DNA of 64,000 nucleotides from contig NZ_OY782764.1 of NCBI RefSeq assembly GCF_963678225.1, positions 2,051,001-2,115,000 of the forward strand. Reading direction: 5' to 3'. Below the pieces are notes generated by a model that was given only the letters and a program-made list of their open reading frames with translations, ran no database searches and was not told the origin of the DNA. Origin of the DNA: an uncultured Cohaesibacter sp. (lineage in GTDB: Bacteria > Pseudomonadota > Alphaproteobacteria > Rhizobiales > Cohaesibacteraceae). Made by a program: the position numbers and the translations under genes. Positions 43,550-52,057 of the stretch are shown here, one piece after another; position 1 is the first letter of the stretch, and every line of letters starts with the position of its first letter.

Positions 43550-45250
43550 TCATCCCCAGTGGCTCGATGGGACAGGTGTGATTTCCATTGCCCGTTCGAG
43601 TGTTTCCTGCAGCGTTCCCTTTTGCATCAGGAATAACAAGCTATGGTGGACCCGACAGCCAGGCAATGCCTCAAGAGTTACACAATCCAGATCGGTCAGA
43701 ATCTGAGCAAAATGTTTATCTCTCTCTTTATCTGCTCCGAAGAAAAGCTTTACATCAGGTGCTGTTTGCGCGCGTACGAGCGCCTTTCTGGCGTCTAGAA
43801 GGGCCGGATCGATCGTCTTGGCCAATCTGTGTGCAAGCGCAGTGGGCCTGCGACCTGTATAGAGCTTGGCAACGGTGGGTATTTCAAAATTGGTAATCGC
43901 GCTGAAGCCAACAATAATGTCTGCCTCAAGAGCAATGCCATATTGAATGGCAGTCAGGCCATAGCCGGAAAAACCAACCACGATAAGCCGTTTTGCGCCG
44001 AGTTGATCGATGATGGATCGCAACGAAGGAATGGATTCCTCAAAGGAATTGGAAAAGCCATTGATGCCCGAAAGTCCCCAGTTCAATCCTTCCTGGGCAC
44101 TGATATGGATGTGTGAGCAGCGATATCGGGATAGAAATGCATCAAGGACTGGCAGCTCCAGACCTGTTCGGAATGTCAGAACCACATCTTCGGCGTCAGG
44201 GACTTCGGCGACGAACAGGTTGCTTTCGTTCGACCAGATCCTGCGGTCTCTGTGGTTGGACCCATCCTTCAGAGTTTCTATGAATGACAAGACATTGCCG
44301 ATATCCCTTCCACCAATGGCGCGGCTGGCTGTGTGGGCATAGGCGGCACAGATCGCATCAATTCGCTCTTCAAGAGCTTTCTTTCCCTGTTCAAGCCCTT
44401 TGGCTGCGATGTGGAGGATCTCTTCACACAGCGCCACCTTACATTCATCATAGTCTTCGATATGAGTGTCAAAGGCATCGGGCAGAGTGCGCCGAAGCGT
44501 CTGGAAGCGCTTCAGCGTCAACGCATGATTGCCTTTTCTTGACGGGATCATGGCGAGCATGGCATGAGCGCGCACATTGTTGGTGTCCTCTTGCAGGATC
44601 GCTCGACACACGGTCGCTGCCCCGGCATAGCGCTTCAGGTCCATGAGAGACGAGGCAATTTCCACACGGGCTTCCAGACTATCTGGATGGGCCTTTCTGA
44701 CTTTGCGCAGCCATGCAAGGGCCTGCCGATGAATGTTCTTGCTGCGGGCTATCATGGCAAGCGTCATGAGAGCCTGATAGTGCTTGGCCTCCTTCGAGAG
44801 AACGTCCTTGCACAAGACCTCAGCTTCATCATTCCTTTTCAGTGCAAAAAGCTCGGTTGCCAGAGCTGTACGGGCCTGAGAGAAATTCGGATGACCTTCT
44901 ATTGCCTGCTGAAACCATATTGTCGCCTGTTCGTGATCGCCAAGTTGACTGGCTACATGTCCAAGTGTCATCAGGGCCTGTTTATCATCAGGGTGCGTGG
45001 ATAGCATCTTTCGTGACAAGGATTGGGCGTCTTCCAAGGCACCTTGTGCGACAAGGGTCCGGAGCAAGCTGTTACGAGCCGGTCGGAATTCGGGCCAGAC
45101 ATCCAGAATAGTGCGAAATGTTTCTGTGGCCTGTTTCTGGTTGCCATTCCGGCAAGCCCTGACACCCTGCCGATAGAGGGCGAGGGGCGTGGCGCCCTTG
45201 TCGAAGATAAGTGCTGTTAGTCGTCGCATGTGACGTGCGATCGGATTCAC
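43550..45250 (-). CDS. TPR protein with C-terminal alpha/beta-hydrolase-like domain
   Basis: A 566-residue protein. The first 265 residues hold about seven or eight TPR-like helical repeats (for example PDDKQALMTLGHVASQLGDHEQATIWFQQAIEGHPNF). After a linker, the C-terminal 200 residues look like an alpha/beta hydrolase: strands VEVPD/VVLTF, the elbow LIVVGFSGYGLTAIQYG with S428 as possible nucleophile, and a conserved histidine pair near H535/H536 (GCRVHHSLL). There is no signal peptide. The family is not one I can name. A radical SAM gene lies 93 bases upstream on the same strand, so the two probably form an operon and work on a common substrate. Confidence 0.75.
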   Translation of the reverse strand: MNPIARHMRRLTALIFDKGATPLALYRQGVRACRNGNQKQATETFRTILDVWPEFRPARNSLLRTLVAQGALEDAQSLSRKMLSTHPDDKQALMTLGHVASQLGDHEQATIWFQQAIEGHPNFSQARTALATELFALKRNDEAEVLCKDVLSKEAKHYQALMTLAMIARSKNIHRQALAWLRKVRKAHPDSLEARVEIASSLMDLKRYAGAATVCRAILQEDTNNVRAHAMLAMIPSRKGNHALTLKRFQTLRRTLPDAFDTHIEDYDECKVALCEEILHIAAKGLEQGKKALEERIDAICAAYAHTASRAIGGRDIGNVLSFIETLKDGSNHRDRRIWSNESNLFVAEVPDAEDVVLTFRTGLELPVLDAFLSRYRCSHIHISAQEGLNWGLSGINGFSNSFEESIPSLRSIIDQLGAKRLIVVGFSGYGLTAIQYGIALEADIIVGFSAITNFEIPTVAKLYTGRRPTALAHRLAKTIDPALLDARKALVRAQTAPDVKLFFGADKERDKHFAQILTDLDCVTLEALPGCRVHHSLLFLMQKGTLQETLERAMEITPVPSSHWG

Positions 45251-45343
45251 AGGTATTCCTCCCGGCGAGGTTGCAGGAATAAAGCCGGGGCAAGGACCCG
45301 TTGGTGCGAGAATGCTGTCTGGGGAGAAAGAGGCAACTTCATG

Positions 45344-46435
45344 TTAGTAGACAAATATATCAGACAGAACACCGATCATTTCCATCCAGTCGCAAAAACT
45401 GCTTCTGGATTGCAGGTCTTTCAAGCTTGGTTCGAATTTGCTTGACCAGCCTGCGGAATACATGCGGCAGTGTCGACAATCGATTTCATGCGTGCAGCAT
45501 TTGACATCAACCGATTCAAGGGTTGATGTGTAATAGTTCATAGGGTCTCTGATGCGTGAGTGACAATCCTCGGCGATGCCTGTTCGCTCATCAATGCTGT
45601 ATAACGGCCCCGGTGATGTGGACCATTTGTTATAGGCATGGGAGTAAACGACGGTCTCCGGATAAGCGTCGATCAGTCTGGCCAGGGTGTCCCTTATCGG
45701 CTTGAGATGCTCATCCTCGATACATGGGTTCTTCTCCGGACGGCTGACTCTGAAAAACTCATTGTCATTGGGAGCCGCCTCGCCCAGTTTGTGGAGCAGA
45801 GACTTGGTTGGCGAAAACAGATTGAAGGTAATGGGAACACCGGCATCCTGACATAATTGGACTGCGGTTTCACATTGATCGAAATTCCATGCATTCACTG
45901 TATATAAAAAAATTGCGCGAGGGTCTTCGGCATAATTTTTCAGAGCCTTGCGAAAGACGCTGGCTCCCCGCATGCGACGGTCCATGGCGTCGTCGCTGCC
46001 CCAAAGAGCGATGCCGATCTTGAAGGGGATCTCACGGGAGATGAACACGCTTCCGTTTGTCCCCACATTGCCATATCTGATGTAACGCGCAGCCACCTTC
46101 AGGCGCTCTTGCTCAAGGGAAGGCTCAGCCCCGACAAAGTAGCCCATGGAGACGCCTCTCTCTGCTTCTGCTGCGAAAAAAGCGTCCCAGACCGAGAGAT
46201 CTTGTTCTTCATCATGCGGGTTCTGCTGTTCTCTGTCGAAGAAATAGCATCCCTCGCAGCGCAGATTGCAGCGCGTAGACATTTCATAGAAGGCGGGCCG
46301 TCGAAAGACCCGTACAATTTTCTTGGTCTGCTCATACTGTTCGACAAGATCAGGATTCTGCGTCAGAAGCTGCTTGAGCACGCGAATCTTTGTGCGTTGC
46401 ATATCGTCTAGGGGAAATTTATCGGTATGCTTCAT
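45344..46435 (-). CDS. Radical SAM protein with C-terminal cysteine cluster (SPASM-like)
   Basis: A 363-residue enzyme. The core motif is C56-x3-C60-x2-C63 in STRCNLRCEGCYFF, followed by a GGEP-like but altered YFVGAEPSLE. Near the C-terminus C313, C314, C320 and C323 (KCCTHEIDCRHC) form a cluster motif like the auxiliary Fe-S sites of SPASM or twitch proteins, which often modify peptides or proteins. It precedes the TPR-hydrolase gene on the same strand. No obvious short precursor gene lies in the AT-rich region upstream. The substrate is unknown. Confidence 0.85.
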   Translation of the reverse strand: MKHTDKFPLDDMQRTKIRVLKQLLTQNPDLVEQYEQTKKIVRVFRRPAFYEMSTRCNLRCEGCYFFDREQQNPHDEEQDLSVWDAFFAAEAERGVSMGYFVGAEPSLEQERLKVAARYIRYGNVGTNGSVFISREIPFKIGIALWGSDDAMDRRMRGASVFRKALKNYAEDPRAIFLYTVNAWNFDQCETAVQLCQDAGVPITFNLFSPTKSLLHKLGEAAPNDNEFFRVSRPEKNPCIEDEHLKPIRDTLARLIDAYPETVVYSHAYNKWSTSPGPLYSIDERTGIAEDCHSRIRDPMNYYTSTLESVDVKCCTHEIDCRHCRMYSAGWSSKFEPSLKDLQSRSSFCDWMEMIGVLSDIFVY

Positions 46436-46913
46436 GCGTATGTTTTGCCTTGCCTTGCAGTGATAAATAATGATCCGAATGAATTGAGTTCTTTGTTACC
46501 TGTAACAGATTTTTGAATATTTTTAAAAATAGCTATAAATATTCGCAAAAACGGAAATAGTATAAGATAACGGAGTATCAGGGCAACATTAGTTTGTTCT
46601 TGATGATATGGAAAGCGGCTTAATACATTTATTTCGGAATTCTCACCGAACCTGTGGTCCTAGCCAAATAGACAGAAGAGCGCATGCACATAGCCCACTA
46701 CACCTGATATGGCTTGTGCACAAGAGAGATTTTCCTTGAGCGACAAGTCGTCTGATAGATGAATTTGTCTTTCATTTCAATGAGCTGAGTGGTGGAAAAT
46801 CTGACCCTTGCGGTGCGCCTCGGCCTCTGGCGCGCAGGTTTTTAGTGCTGGCTTCGGGGGGAATGCGCGGGTGGCCACTGGTAATTATAGGCAAATTACG
46901 TTTAAATCGGCTG
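46436..46913. other. AT-rich divergent region upstream of the radical SAM gene
   Basis: About 478 bases, very AT-rich from 46440 to 46640. It should contain the radical SAM promoter and that of the thiamin operon. I searched for a short peptide gene with a ribosome site on either strand and found none that is convincing. Confidence 0.5.
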
Positions 46914-46994
46914 TGTAACAGGGGCGTCCGGGAGACCGGGCTGAGATGAACCCTTCGAACCTGAACCAGATCATACTGGCGGAGGAAGTTGCGC
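46914..46994 (+). ncRNA. TPP riboswitch (THI element)
   Basis: The conserved THI core is present in order: GGGCTGAGATGA (about 46938), ACCCTTCGAACCTGAACC, and CAGATCATACTGGCGGAGG. It lies about 75 bases before thiM. The aptamer's 3' strand GGCGGAGGAA (46978-46987) can pair with TTCTTCCGCC (47043-47052), and ATTCTTC (47042-47048) can instead pair with GAAGAAT over the thiM start. This suggests TPP blocks translation initiation. Confidence 0.96.
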
Positions 46995-47041
46995 TTTAGG
47001 TCCCAAGGGAGCCTGATGGTTTCCACCTCGACCCGATGTCA

Positions 47042-47071
47042 ATTCTTCCGCCTCAGTAGGAGCGAAGAATG
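47042..47071 (+). promoter_or_regulatory. Predicted ribosome-site-sequestering hairpin of the TPP riboswitch
   Basis: ATTCTTC (47042-47048) is complementary to GAAGAAT (47064-47070), which covers the A and T of the thiM ATG. The enclosed sequence contains the ribosome site AGGAG (47058-47062). The left arm also overlaps TTCTTCCGCC, which can pair with the aptamer, so the two structures exclude each other. There is no T run, favouring translational rather than terminator control. Confidence 0.75.
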
Positions 47072-47857
47072 ACCGACTGGGGCCACTATCTCTCTCATAT
47101 GCGCGCCAATGCGCCGCTTATCCAGAATATCACCAACTATGTCGCCATGAATGTCATGGCCAATGCGCTGCTCGCGTCGGGTGCGTCACCCGCCATGCTG
47201 CATGCCGAAGAAGAGGCCGGGGAATTCGCTGCGCTTGCATCCGCTTTGACGATCAATATCGGCACGCTCTCCACTGACTGGGTGCGCGGGATGATCGTTG
47301 CCGCTGAAAGCGCCAATGAAAACGATACCCCTTGGGTGCTCGACCCGGTCGCGGCGGGCGCAACGGCCTTTCGCCGGGAAACCTCCTCGGCTCTATTGGC
47401 GTTGAAGCCATCCGTCATTCGCGGCAATGCTTCTGAGATTCTCGCCGTTTGTGGCGAAATGACCAAAGGCAAAGGCGCCGATAGCGCTGACAGCGTCACC
47501 GAAGCAGAAGCCGGTGCCCGTTCACTGGCCGCGTCCACCGGTGGCATCGTGGCCGTAACCGGCCCTCAGGATTTCATCACCGATGGCACACGCGCCTATC
47601 GAGTGGACAATGGCCACGCCATGATGCCGCTCGTCACCGCGCTTGGCTGCACGCTCAATGGCGTGATTGCCTCCTTCATCGTGGGCAAGCCTCATCTGGA
47701 AGCCACGACTGCCGCCATCGCCTATTACGGGCTCGCCGGACAGCTCGCCGCAGAAACCAACGCCGCGCCGGGCTCTTTTGCCACCGCCTTCATTGACTCG
47801 CTCTACACCATCACCCCCGATCAGCTCTCCGATGCTGCAAGGATACAGGAATCATGA
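47069..47857 (+). CDS. thiM: Hydroxyethylthiazole kinase ThiM
   Basis: A 262-residue ribokinase-fold enzyme that phosphorylates 4-methyl-5-hydroxyethylthiazole in thiamin salvage. The N-terminus RANAPLIQNITNYVAMNVMANALLASGASPAM is the ThiM signature, followed by WVLDPVAAGAT, RGNASEILA and, near residue 190, MPLVTALGCTLNGVIASF with the anion-hole GC motif. It begins the operon under the TPP riboswitch and overlaps thiE by 4 bases (ATGA). Confidence 0.95.
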   Translation: MTDWGHYLSHMRANAPLIQNITNYVAMNVMANALLASGASPAMLHAEEEAGEFAALASALTINIGTLSTDWVRGMIVAAESANENDTPWVLDPVAAGATAFRRETSSALLALKPSVIRGNASEILAVCGEMTKGKGADSADSVTEAEAGARSLAASTGGIVAVTGPQDFITDGTRAYRVDNGHAMMPLVTALGCTLNGVIASFIVGKPHLEATTAAIAYYGLAGQLAAETNAAPGSFATAFIDSLYTITPDQLSDAARIQES

Positions 47858-48468
47858 ATCTCTCCGTCTATTTCGTAACCCCTCATAATCCTGACGATTC
47901 CCTCGTGCTCGCTGCGCTTAAGGGCGGGGCGTCCATCATCCAGCTGCGCGACAAGACCGCGCCTGATGACGTGTTGATCGAGCAGGCCACGCGCCTTAAC
48001 AAGCTGGCTCAAGACTACGGTGTGCCCTTCATCATCAATGATCGCATCAATGTGGCGCTCGAGAGCGGAGCTGCTGGGCTGCATATGGGCCAGTCCGACG
48101 GAGACCCTGTCGCCATGCGCAAGGCTCTGGGGCCGGACAAGATTTTGGGGCTATCCATCGAGAATGAGGACCAGCTGGCCATCGCGGCGGCACTGCCTAA
48201 AGGCACATTGGATTATATCGGCTGCGGTCCAGTTCGTGCGACGCTTTCCAAGAAGAACCATGCCACCCCGATCGGGCTGGAAACCATGGGGCGTATTGCT
48301 CGCGCCGCGCCATTTCCTTGTGTTGGCATCGGTGGCGTCAAGCTGGCTGACATCCCTCGCGTCAAGGCAGAAGGCTGCGCCGGTCTTGCCATCGTTTCAG
48401 CCATTTCGCAAGCGGCAGACCCTGAAGCGGCAACGCGTGAACTGGTTGACGCCTGGGAGGCCGCATGA
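47854..48468 (+). CDS. thiE: Thiamin-phosphate synthase ThiE
   Basis: A 204-residue TIM-barrel enzyme that joins HMP-PP and thiazole phosphate to thiamin phosphate. Visible family motifs are VQLRDK-type IIQLRDKTAPDD, FIINDRINVALESGAAGLHMGQSD, GCGPVRATLSKKNH and the C-terminal phosphate loop PCVGIGGV. The start overlaps thiM by 4 bases and the stop overlaps thiD by 4 bases (ATGA in both), so translation is coupled through thiMED. Confidence 0.95.
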   Translation: MNLSVYFVTPHNPDDSLVLAALKGGASIIQLRDKTAPDDVLIEQATRLNKLAQDYGVPFIINDRINVALESGAAGLHMGQSDGDPVAMRKALGPDKILGLSIENEDQLAIAAALPKGTLDYIGCGPVRATLSKKNHATPIGLETMGRIARAAPFPCVGIGGVKLADIPRVKAEGCAGLAIVSAISQAADPEAATRELVDAWEAA

Positions 48469-49262
48469 TCCCGAATATTCTCTCGATTGCCGGTTCCGAT
48501 CCGTCGGGCGGGGCGGGCATTCAGGCTGACCTTAAGGCCATATCGGCCAACGGCGGCTATGCCATGGCGGTGATCGCCGCCATGACGGCACAAAATACCC
48601 AAGGGGTAAGCGGCTGGGTGCCGAGCGAGCCGGATTTCATCGTCGCGCAGATCGAGGCCATTCTGTCAGATATTCGCGTCGATGCCATCAAGATCGGCAT
48701 GCTGGGTACTTCCAAGACTGTCGAAGCCGTTGGGCAAGCCCTCAAGGAGTGTTCCGCGCCCATCGTGCTCGATCCGGTGATGGTGGCCAAAGGCGGCTCT
48801 CGCCTGCTCAATGAGGAAGCCGTTGACGCTGTGTGCCGTGTTCTCGTGCCCATGGCAACGCTCATTACGCCCAATCTGCCTGAAGCTGCCGATCTTCTGG
48901 GCTCTATGGAGGCGCGCAACGCTGACGACATGCAGGATCAGGCAGAAGCGCTCATCGCTCTCGGACCCAAGGCGGTTTACCTCAAGGGCGGTCATTTGGT
49001 GGCCAAAGACAGCCCGGACCTGTTCTTGTCAGCCGAGCAGCGCGAATGGATCTCTGCCCCGCGGATCGAAACCAAAAACACCCATGGCACGGGTTGTTCT
49101 CTGTCTTCAGCGCTGGCCACCCAGCTGGCGCTTTCCGGTGATGGCCTTGCTGCCGCCAAAGCCGCCAAGAGCTACATCTCCAAAGCGATTGAAGGCAGCG
49201 CCAATCTCGATGTCGGATCTGGCCATGGCCCGACAGACCACTTTTTCATGCTGAGGAACTAA
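48465..49262 (+). CDS. thiD: Hydroxymethylpyrimidine (phosphate) kinase ThiD
   Basis: A 265-residue ribokinase-fold enzyme that phosphorylates HMP twice. The N-terminus NILSIAGSDPSGGAGIQADLKAI is diagnostic. Later motifs are AIKIGMLGTS, VLDPVMVAKGGSRLL, LITPNLPEAADLLG and the C-terminal NTHGTGCSLSSALA with the catalytic cysteine. It overlaps thiE by 4 bases and is followed after 3 bases by the binding-protein gene, so precursor uptake and use are in one transcript. Confidence 0.96.
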   Translation: MIPNILSIAGSDPSGGAGIQADLKAISANGGYAMAVIAAMTAQNTQGVSGWVPSEPDFIVAQIEAILSDIRVDAIKIGMLGTSKTVEAVGQALKECSAPIVLDPVMVAKGGSRLLNEEAVDAVCRVLVPMATLITPNLPEAADLLGSMEARNADDMQDQAEALIALGPKAVYLKGGHLVAKDSPDLFLSAEQREWISAPRIETKNTHGTGCSLSSALATQLALSGDGLAAAKAAKSYISKAIEGSANLDVGSGHGPTDHFFMLRN

Positions 49263-49265
49263 CTT

Positions 49266-50219
49266 ATGTCCCGTTTCCCGATCAAAAGCCTCGCTGCGGC
49301 CCTTATGCTCGCTGGTCTCTCTTTGCCCGCATCCGCCGGAACCCCTTTCTCGGTCATGCTCGACTGGTTTGTGAACCCCGATCATGGCCCGATCATCGTT
49401 GCCAAGCAACGGGGATATTTCAAGGAAGCCGGGCTGGATGTTGACATTATTGCGCCCGCCGATCCGTCCGATCCGCCCAAGATGGCTGCCGCTGGAGAAA
49501 TCGATCTGGGGGTCTCCTACCAGCCCCAGCTCTATTTGCAGCATAAGGAAGGCCTGCCTGTGGTGCGGGTTGGTTCGCTGATCGATAGCCCGCTCTATTG
49601 CATCATGGTGGATGCGGACGGGCCGGTTAAAAGCCTTGCCGATCTCAAGGGCGGGCGTGTCGGCTTTTCCGTTCCCGGCATTGAGGAAGCCCTGATGCAT
49701 CGCATGTTGCGCACCAACGGTGTCGAGCCCGATGAGGTGGAGCAGGTCAATGTCAATTTCGCCCTGACTTCTGCGTTGGCCGCAGGCAAGGTAGACGCCG
49801 TTGGCGGTGCCTTCCGCAATTTCGAACTGCACCAGATGGCCATGGTCGGGCGCAAGGGAAAATGCTTCTTCCCAGAGGAGAATGGCGTACCGATCTATGA
49901 AGAGCTGATCTATGAAACCGCTGCAGACCGAGCAGATTTTAGTGCGATAAAGACCTTCCTCAAGGTGACGGCCCGTGCTGCTCAAGAGATTGCCAAAGAC
50001 CCCGAAGGCACCTGGGAAGAATTCAAAGGCTATGCGGCCGAGCTGGATGATCAGCTCAATCATGACGCATGGTTTGATACCTATCCCAAATTCTCGGTCA
50101 AGCCGATGGCGCTGGACAAGGCTCGCTATGAAGCCTTTGGCGCTTATCTCAATGAAATCGGTATGATTGAGGCCACTCCACCGCTCGATGGCATCACCCA
50201 TGATCTATCTGGCGAATAG
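49266..50219 (+). CDS. thiY: Periplasmic pyrimidine-precursor binding protein (ThiY-like, NMT1/THI5 fold)
   Basis: A 317-residue NMT1-fold protein. A signal peptide is followed by ASAGTPFSVMLDWFVNPDHGPIIVAKQRGYFKEAGLDVDII, typical of ThiY proteins that bind formyl-aminopyrimidine or HMP. KPMALDKARYEAFGAYLNEIGMI is the usual C-terminal motif. It lies directly after thiD, before an ATPase gene with which it overlaps by about 20 bases. The symbol follows operon context; ligand choice between HMP and its formylamino precursor is not decided. Confidence 0.86.
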   Translation: MSRFPIKSLAAALMLAGLSLPASAGTPFSVMLDWFVNPDHGPIIVAKQRGYFKEAGLDVDIIAPADPSDPPKMAAAGEIDLGVSYQPQLYLQHKEGLPVVRVGSLIDSPLYCIMVDADGPVKSLADLKGGRVGFSVPGIEEALMHRMLRTNGVEPDEVEQVNVNFALTSALAAGKVDAVGGAFRNFELHQMAMVGRKGKCFFPEENGVPIYEELIYETAADRADFSAIKTFLKVTARAAQEIAKDPEGTWEEFKGYAAELDDQLNHDAWFDTYPKFSVKPMALDKARYEAFGAYLNEIGMIEATPPLDGITHDLSGE

Positions 50220-50925
50220 TGTGGCCGAAGTGGATCCTTACGGCCTGTCGGGAACGATCCTGCTGGATGGGGAAACGTTGATTGACCCTTTCACGCTGTC
50301 GCTTCAGGCAGGCTGGACAGCCTTGCTCGGCCCTTCCGGGTCGGGCAAGTCGACGCTTTTGCGGCTTCTGGGGGGGCTCGACTGTGAAGCCGAGCTCAAA
50401 GGCACCCGCAAGGGAGCAGAGCGTATCGGCTGGATGGCGCAATCCGATCTCATGCAGCCGCGCCTCTCGGTTTTGCAGAATGTCATGCTGATTGAAATGC
50501 TGGCAGGGCGCAAGCCAGATCGAAATCGCGCCCGCGATCTGCTGGCCGCCGTTGGGCTTTCGGACTTGGAGAGCCGCAAGCCATCGGCCCTTTCCGGCGG
50601 ACAGAGACAGCGGGTTGCCCTTGCGCGCACGCTGATGAGCGATGCCGAGTTGATCCTGCTGGATGAACCCTTCTCGGCGCTTGATCCGGCCACGCGGGCG
50701 ACCATGCAGGATCTGGCCTTTGATCAGTTCGTCGGCCGCACCGTTGTGCTTGTCACCCACGATCCGGCCGAGGCCCTGCGTCTTTGCCAGACCATCTGGG
50801 GGCTTAAAGACTATCATCTGCAGCCACTCGCGCCTCTGGCCGGAACCAAACCCCATGATCTGGCTGATCCTGCCCTGCAGGCAACCGCAGCGCGCCTTCT
50901 GGACGACATCAGGAAAAGCGCCTGA
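50200..50925 (+). CDS. thiZ: ABC transporter ATPase for thiamin precursor (ThiZ-like)
   Basis: A 241-residue ABC ATPase from ATG 50200; longer in-frame starts are possible. Walker A is LLGPSGSGKSTLLRLLGG, the signature motif LSGGQRQRVALARTL, and Walker B ILLDEPFSALDPA, with a switch histidine in VTHDPAEAL. It overlaps the end of the binding-protein gene, which indicates coupling. With the binding protein and the permease downstream it forms an importer of pyrimidine precursor. Confidence 0.88.
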   Translation: MIYLANSVAEVDPYGLSGTILLDGETLIDPFTLSLQAGWTALLGPSGSGKSTLLRLLGGLDCEAELKGTRKGAERIGWMAQSDLMQPRLSVLQNVMLIEMLAGRKPDRNRARDLLAAVGLSDLESRKPSALSGGQRQRVALARTLMSDAELILLDEPFSALDPATRATMQDLAFDQFVGRTVVLVTHDPAEALRLCQTIWGLKDYHLQPLAPLAGTKPHDLADPALQATAARLLDDIRKSA

Positions 50926-50975
50926 CCATGAATTGGTTCACCTACACAAATGTCAGCAAGAGAGAGAATGTGTGA

Positions 50976-51695
50976 ATGAGAAAGCTGATGATTCCTCTGG
51001 CGCTGATCGCAGTCTGGCAGGGGGGCGTCTCTGCCGGATTGCTGCCTGCCTTTATCCTGCCCGGTCCACTCGATGTAGCTGGCACCCTATGGTCCGATCG
51101 TGCCTTGCTGCTCACCCATGGTCTGGTAACGCTGGAAGAAGTGGCCTACGGCTTCGTCATCGGAGCGTTTCTCGGTGTTGGCGCTGCGATATTCATGATG
51201 TTGTCACCGATTGTGCGCCTCAATCTCAGGCCGGTGCTCAATGCCTCTCAAGCCATCCCCGTATTTGTGCTGGCCCCCATTTTGACCCTGTGGTTCGGCT
51301 ATGGTTTGGCGCCCAAGATTATCATGACCATTCTGCTGGTGTTTTTCCCGATTGCCTCGGGCCTTCTGGACGGGATGCTTGCAACACCACAACAAAGCCT
51401 TGATATGGCCCGCATTGCCAAGGCAAGCCGCTGGCGCGAACTGATCTGGTTGCGCTTTCCTCATGCTCTGCCACAGCTCGCAGCAAGCATCCGCATTGCC
51501 ATAACCTATGCTCCCACGGGAGCCGTGATCGGAGAGTGGATCGGCGCTTCCAAGGGACTGGGCTATCTGATGCTCATGGCAAATGCTCGCTCGCGCATCG
51601 CCCTGATGTTCGCTGCTCTGGTCGTCATCGTAGCCATGACATTGCTATTGCATCGTCTGGCAGACCGCCTGCTGCGCCGTTGGCTGTCAGCCTAG
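50976..51695 (+). CDS. thiX: ABC transporter permease for thiamin precursor (ThiX-like)
   Basis: A 239-residue membrane protein with about six helices and the cytosolic EAA-type loop MARIAKASRWRELIWLRFPHALPQLAASIRIA, which docks on the ATPase. It is in the BPD_transp_1 (SsuC/TauC-like) family. It starts 50 bases after the ATPase gene and is the last clear gene of the riboswitch operon. No terminator with a clear stem was found directly after it. Confidence 0.88.
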   Translation: MRKLMIPLALIAVWQGGVSAGLLPAFILPGPLDVAGTLWSDRALLLTHGLVTLEEVAYGFVIGAFLGVGAAIFMMLSPIVRLNLRPVLNASQAIPVFVLAPILTLWFGYGLAPKIIMTILLVFFPIASGLLDGMLATPQQSLDMARIAKASRWRELIWLRFPHALPQLAASIRIAITYAPTGAVIGEWIGASKGLGYLMLMANARSRIALMFAALVVIVAMTLLLHRLADRLLRRWLSA

Positions 51696-52057
51696 CCTAT
51701 CTTTCCCGCTTTTCATTGCTGCATAATCTGACATTTCCGATGCGTTCTCCAAAACAGCATTTTATGTGGCTTCACAATAACCTTTGATTCACGGCCTCGG
51801 GTTAGAAGTTTAGAATAAATATAAATACGATAGTTTTTCTAAATGAAATGGTCATTTGGCCAAATAGGCGTGATTATTAGTAATTATGCCTATGGCTTGC
51901 AACCTGTTGGCGAATTCGCATCTTGCCGATACTGGCAGAGTTAGGGTCATCGTGAATATTTGTGGTTCTGGACGCTTTTGTTCGTTTGCGTTAATACGTC
52001 TTTATACCAATTTGTTTAAAATAGCGCGCAATAGTTCTTGGGGGAACACTGTCTGAA
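51696..52057. other. Intergenic region between thiamin operon and diguanylate cyclase
   Basis: About 362 bases, AT-rich in the middle (51790-51870). I see no gene, no clear terminator and no regulator site. Confidence 0.5.

Noticed and set aside
46772-47026. Reverse frame over the TPP riboswitch
   Set aside because: It lies on the opposite strand of a highly conserved RNA element; no independent evidence for translation.
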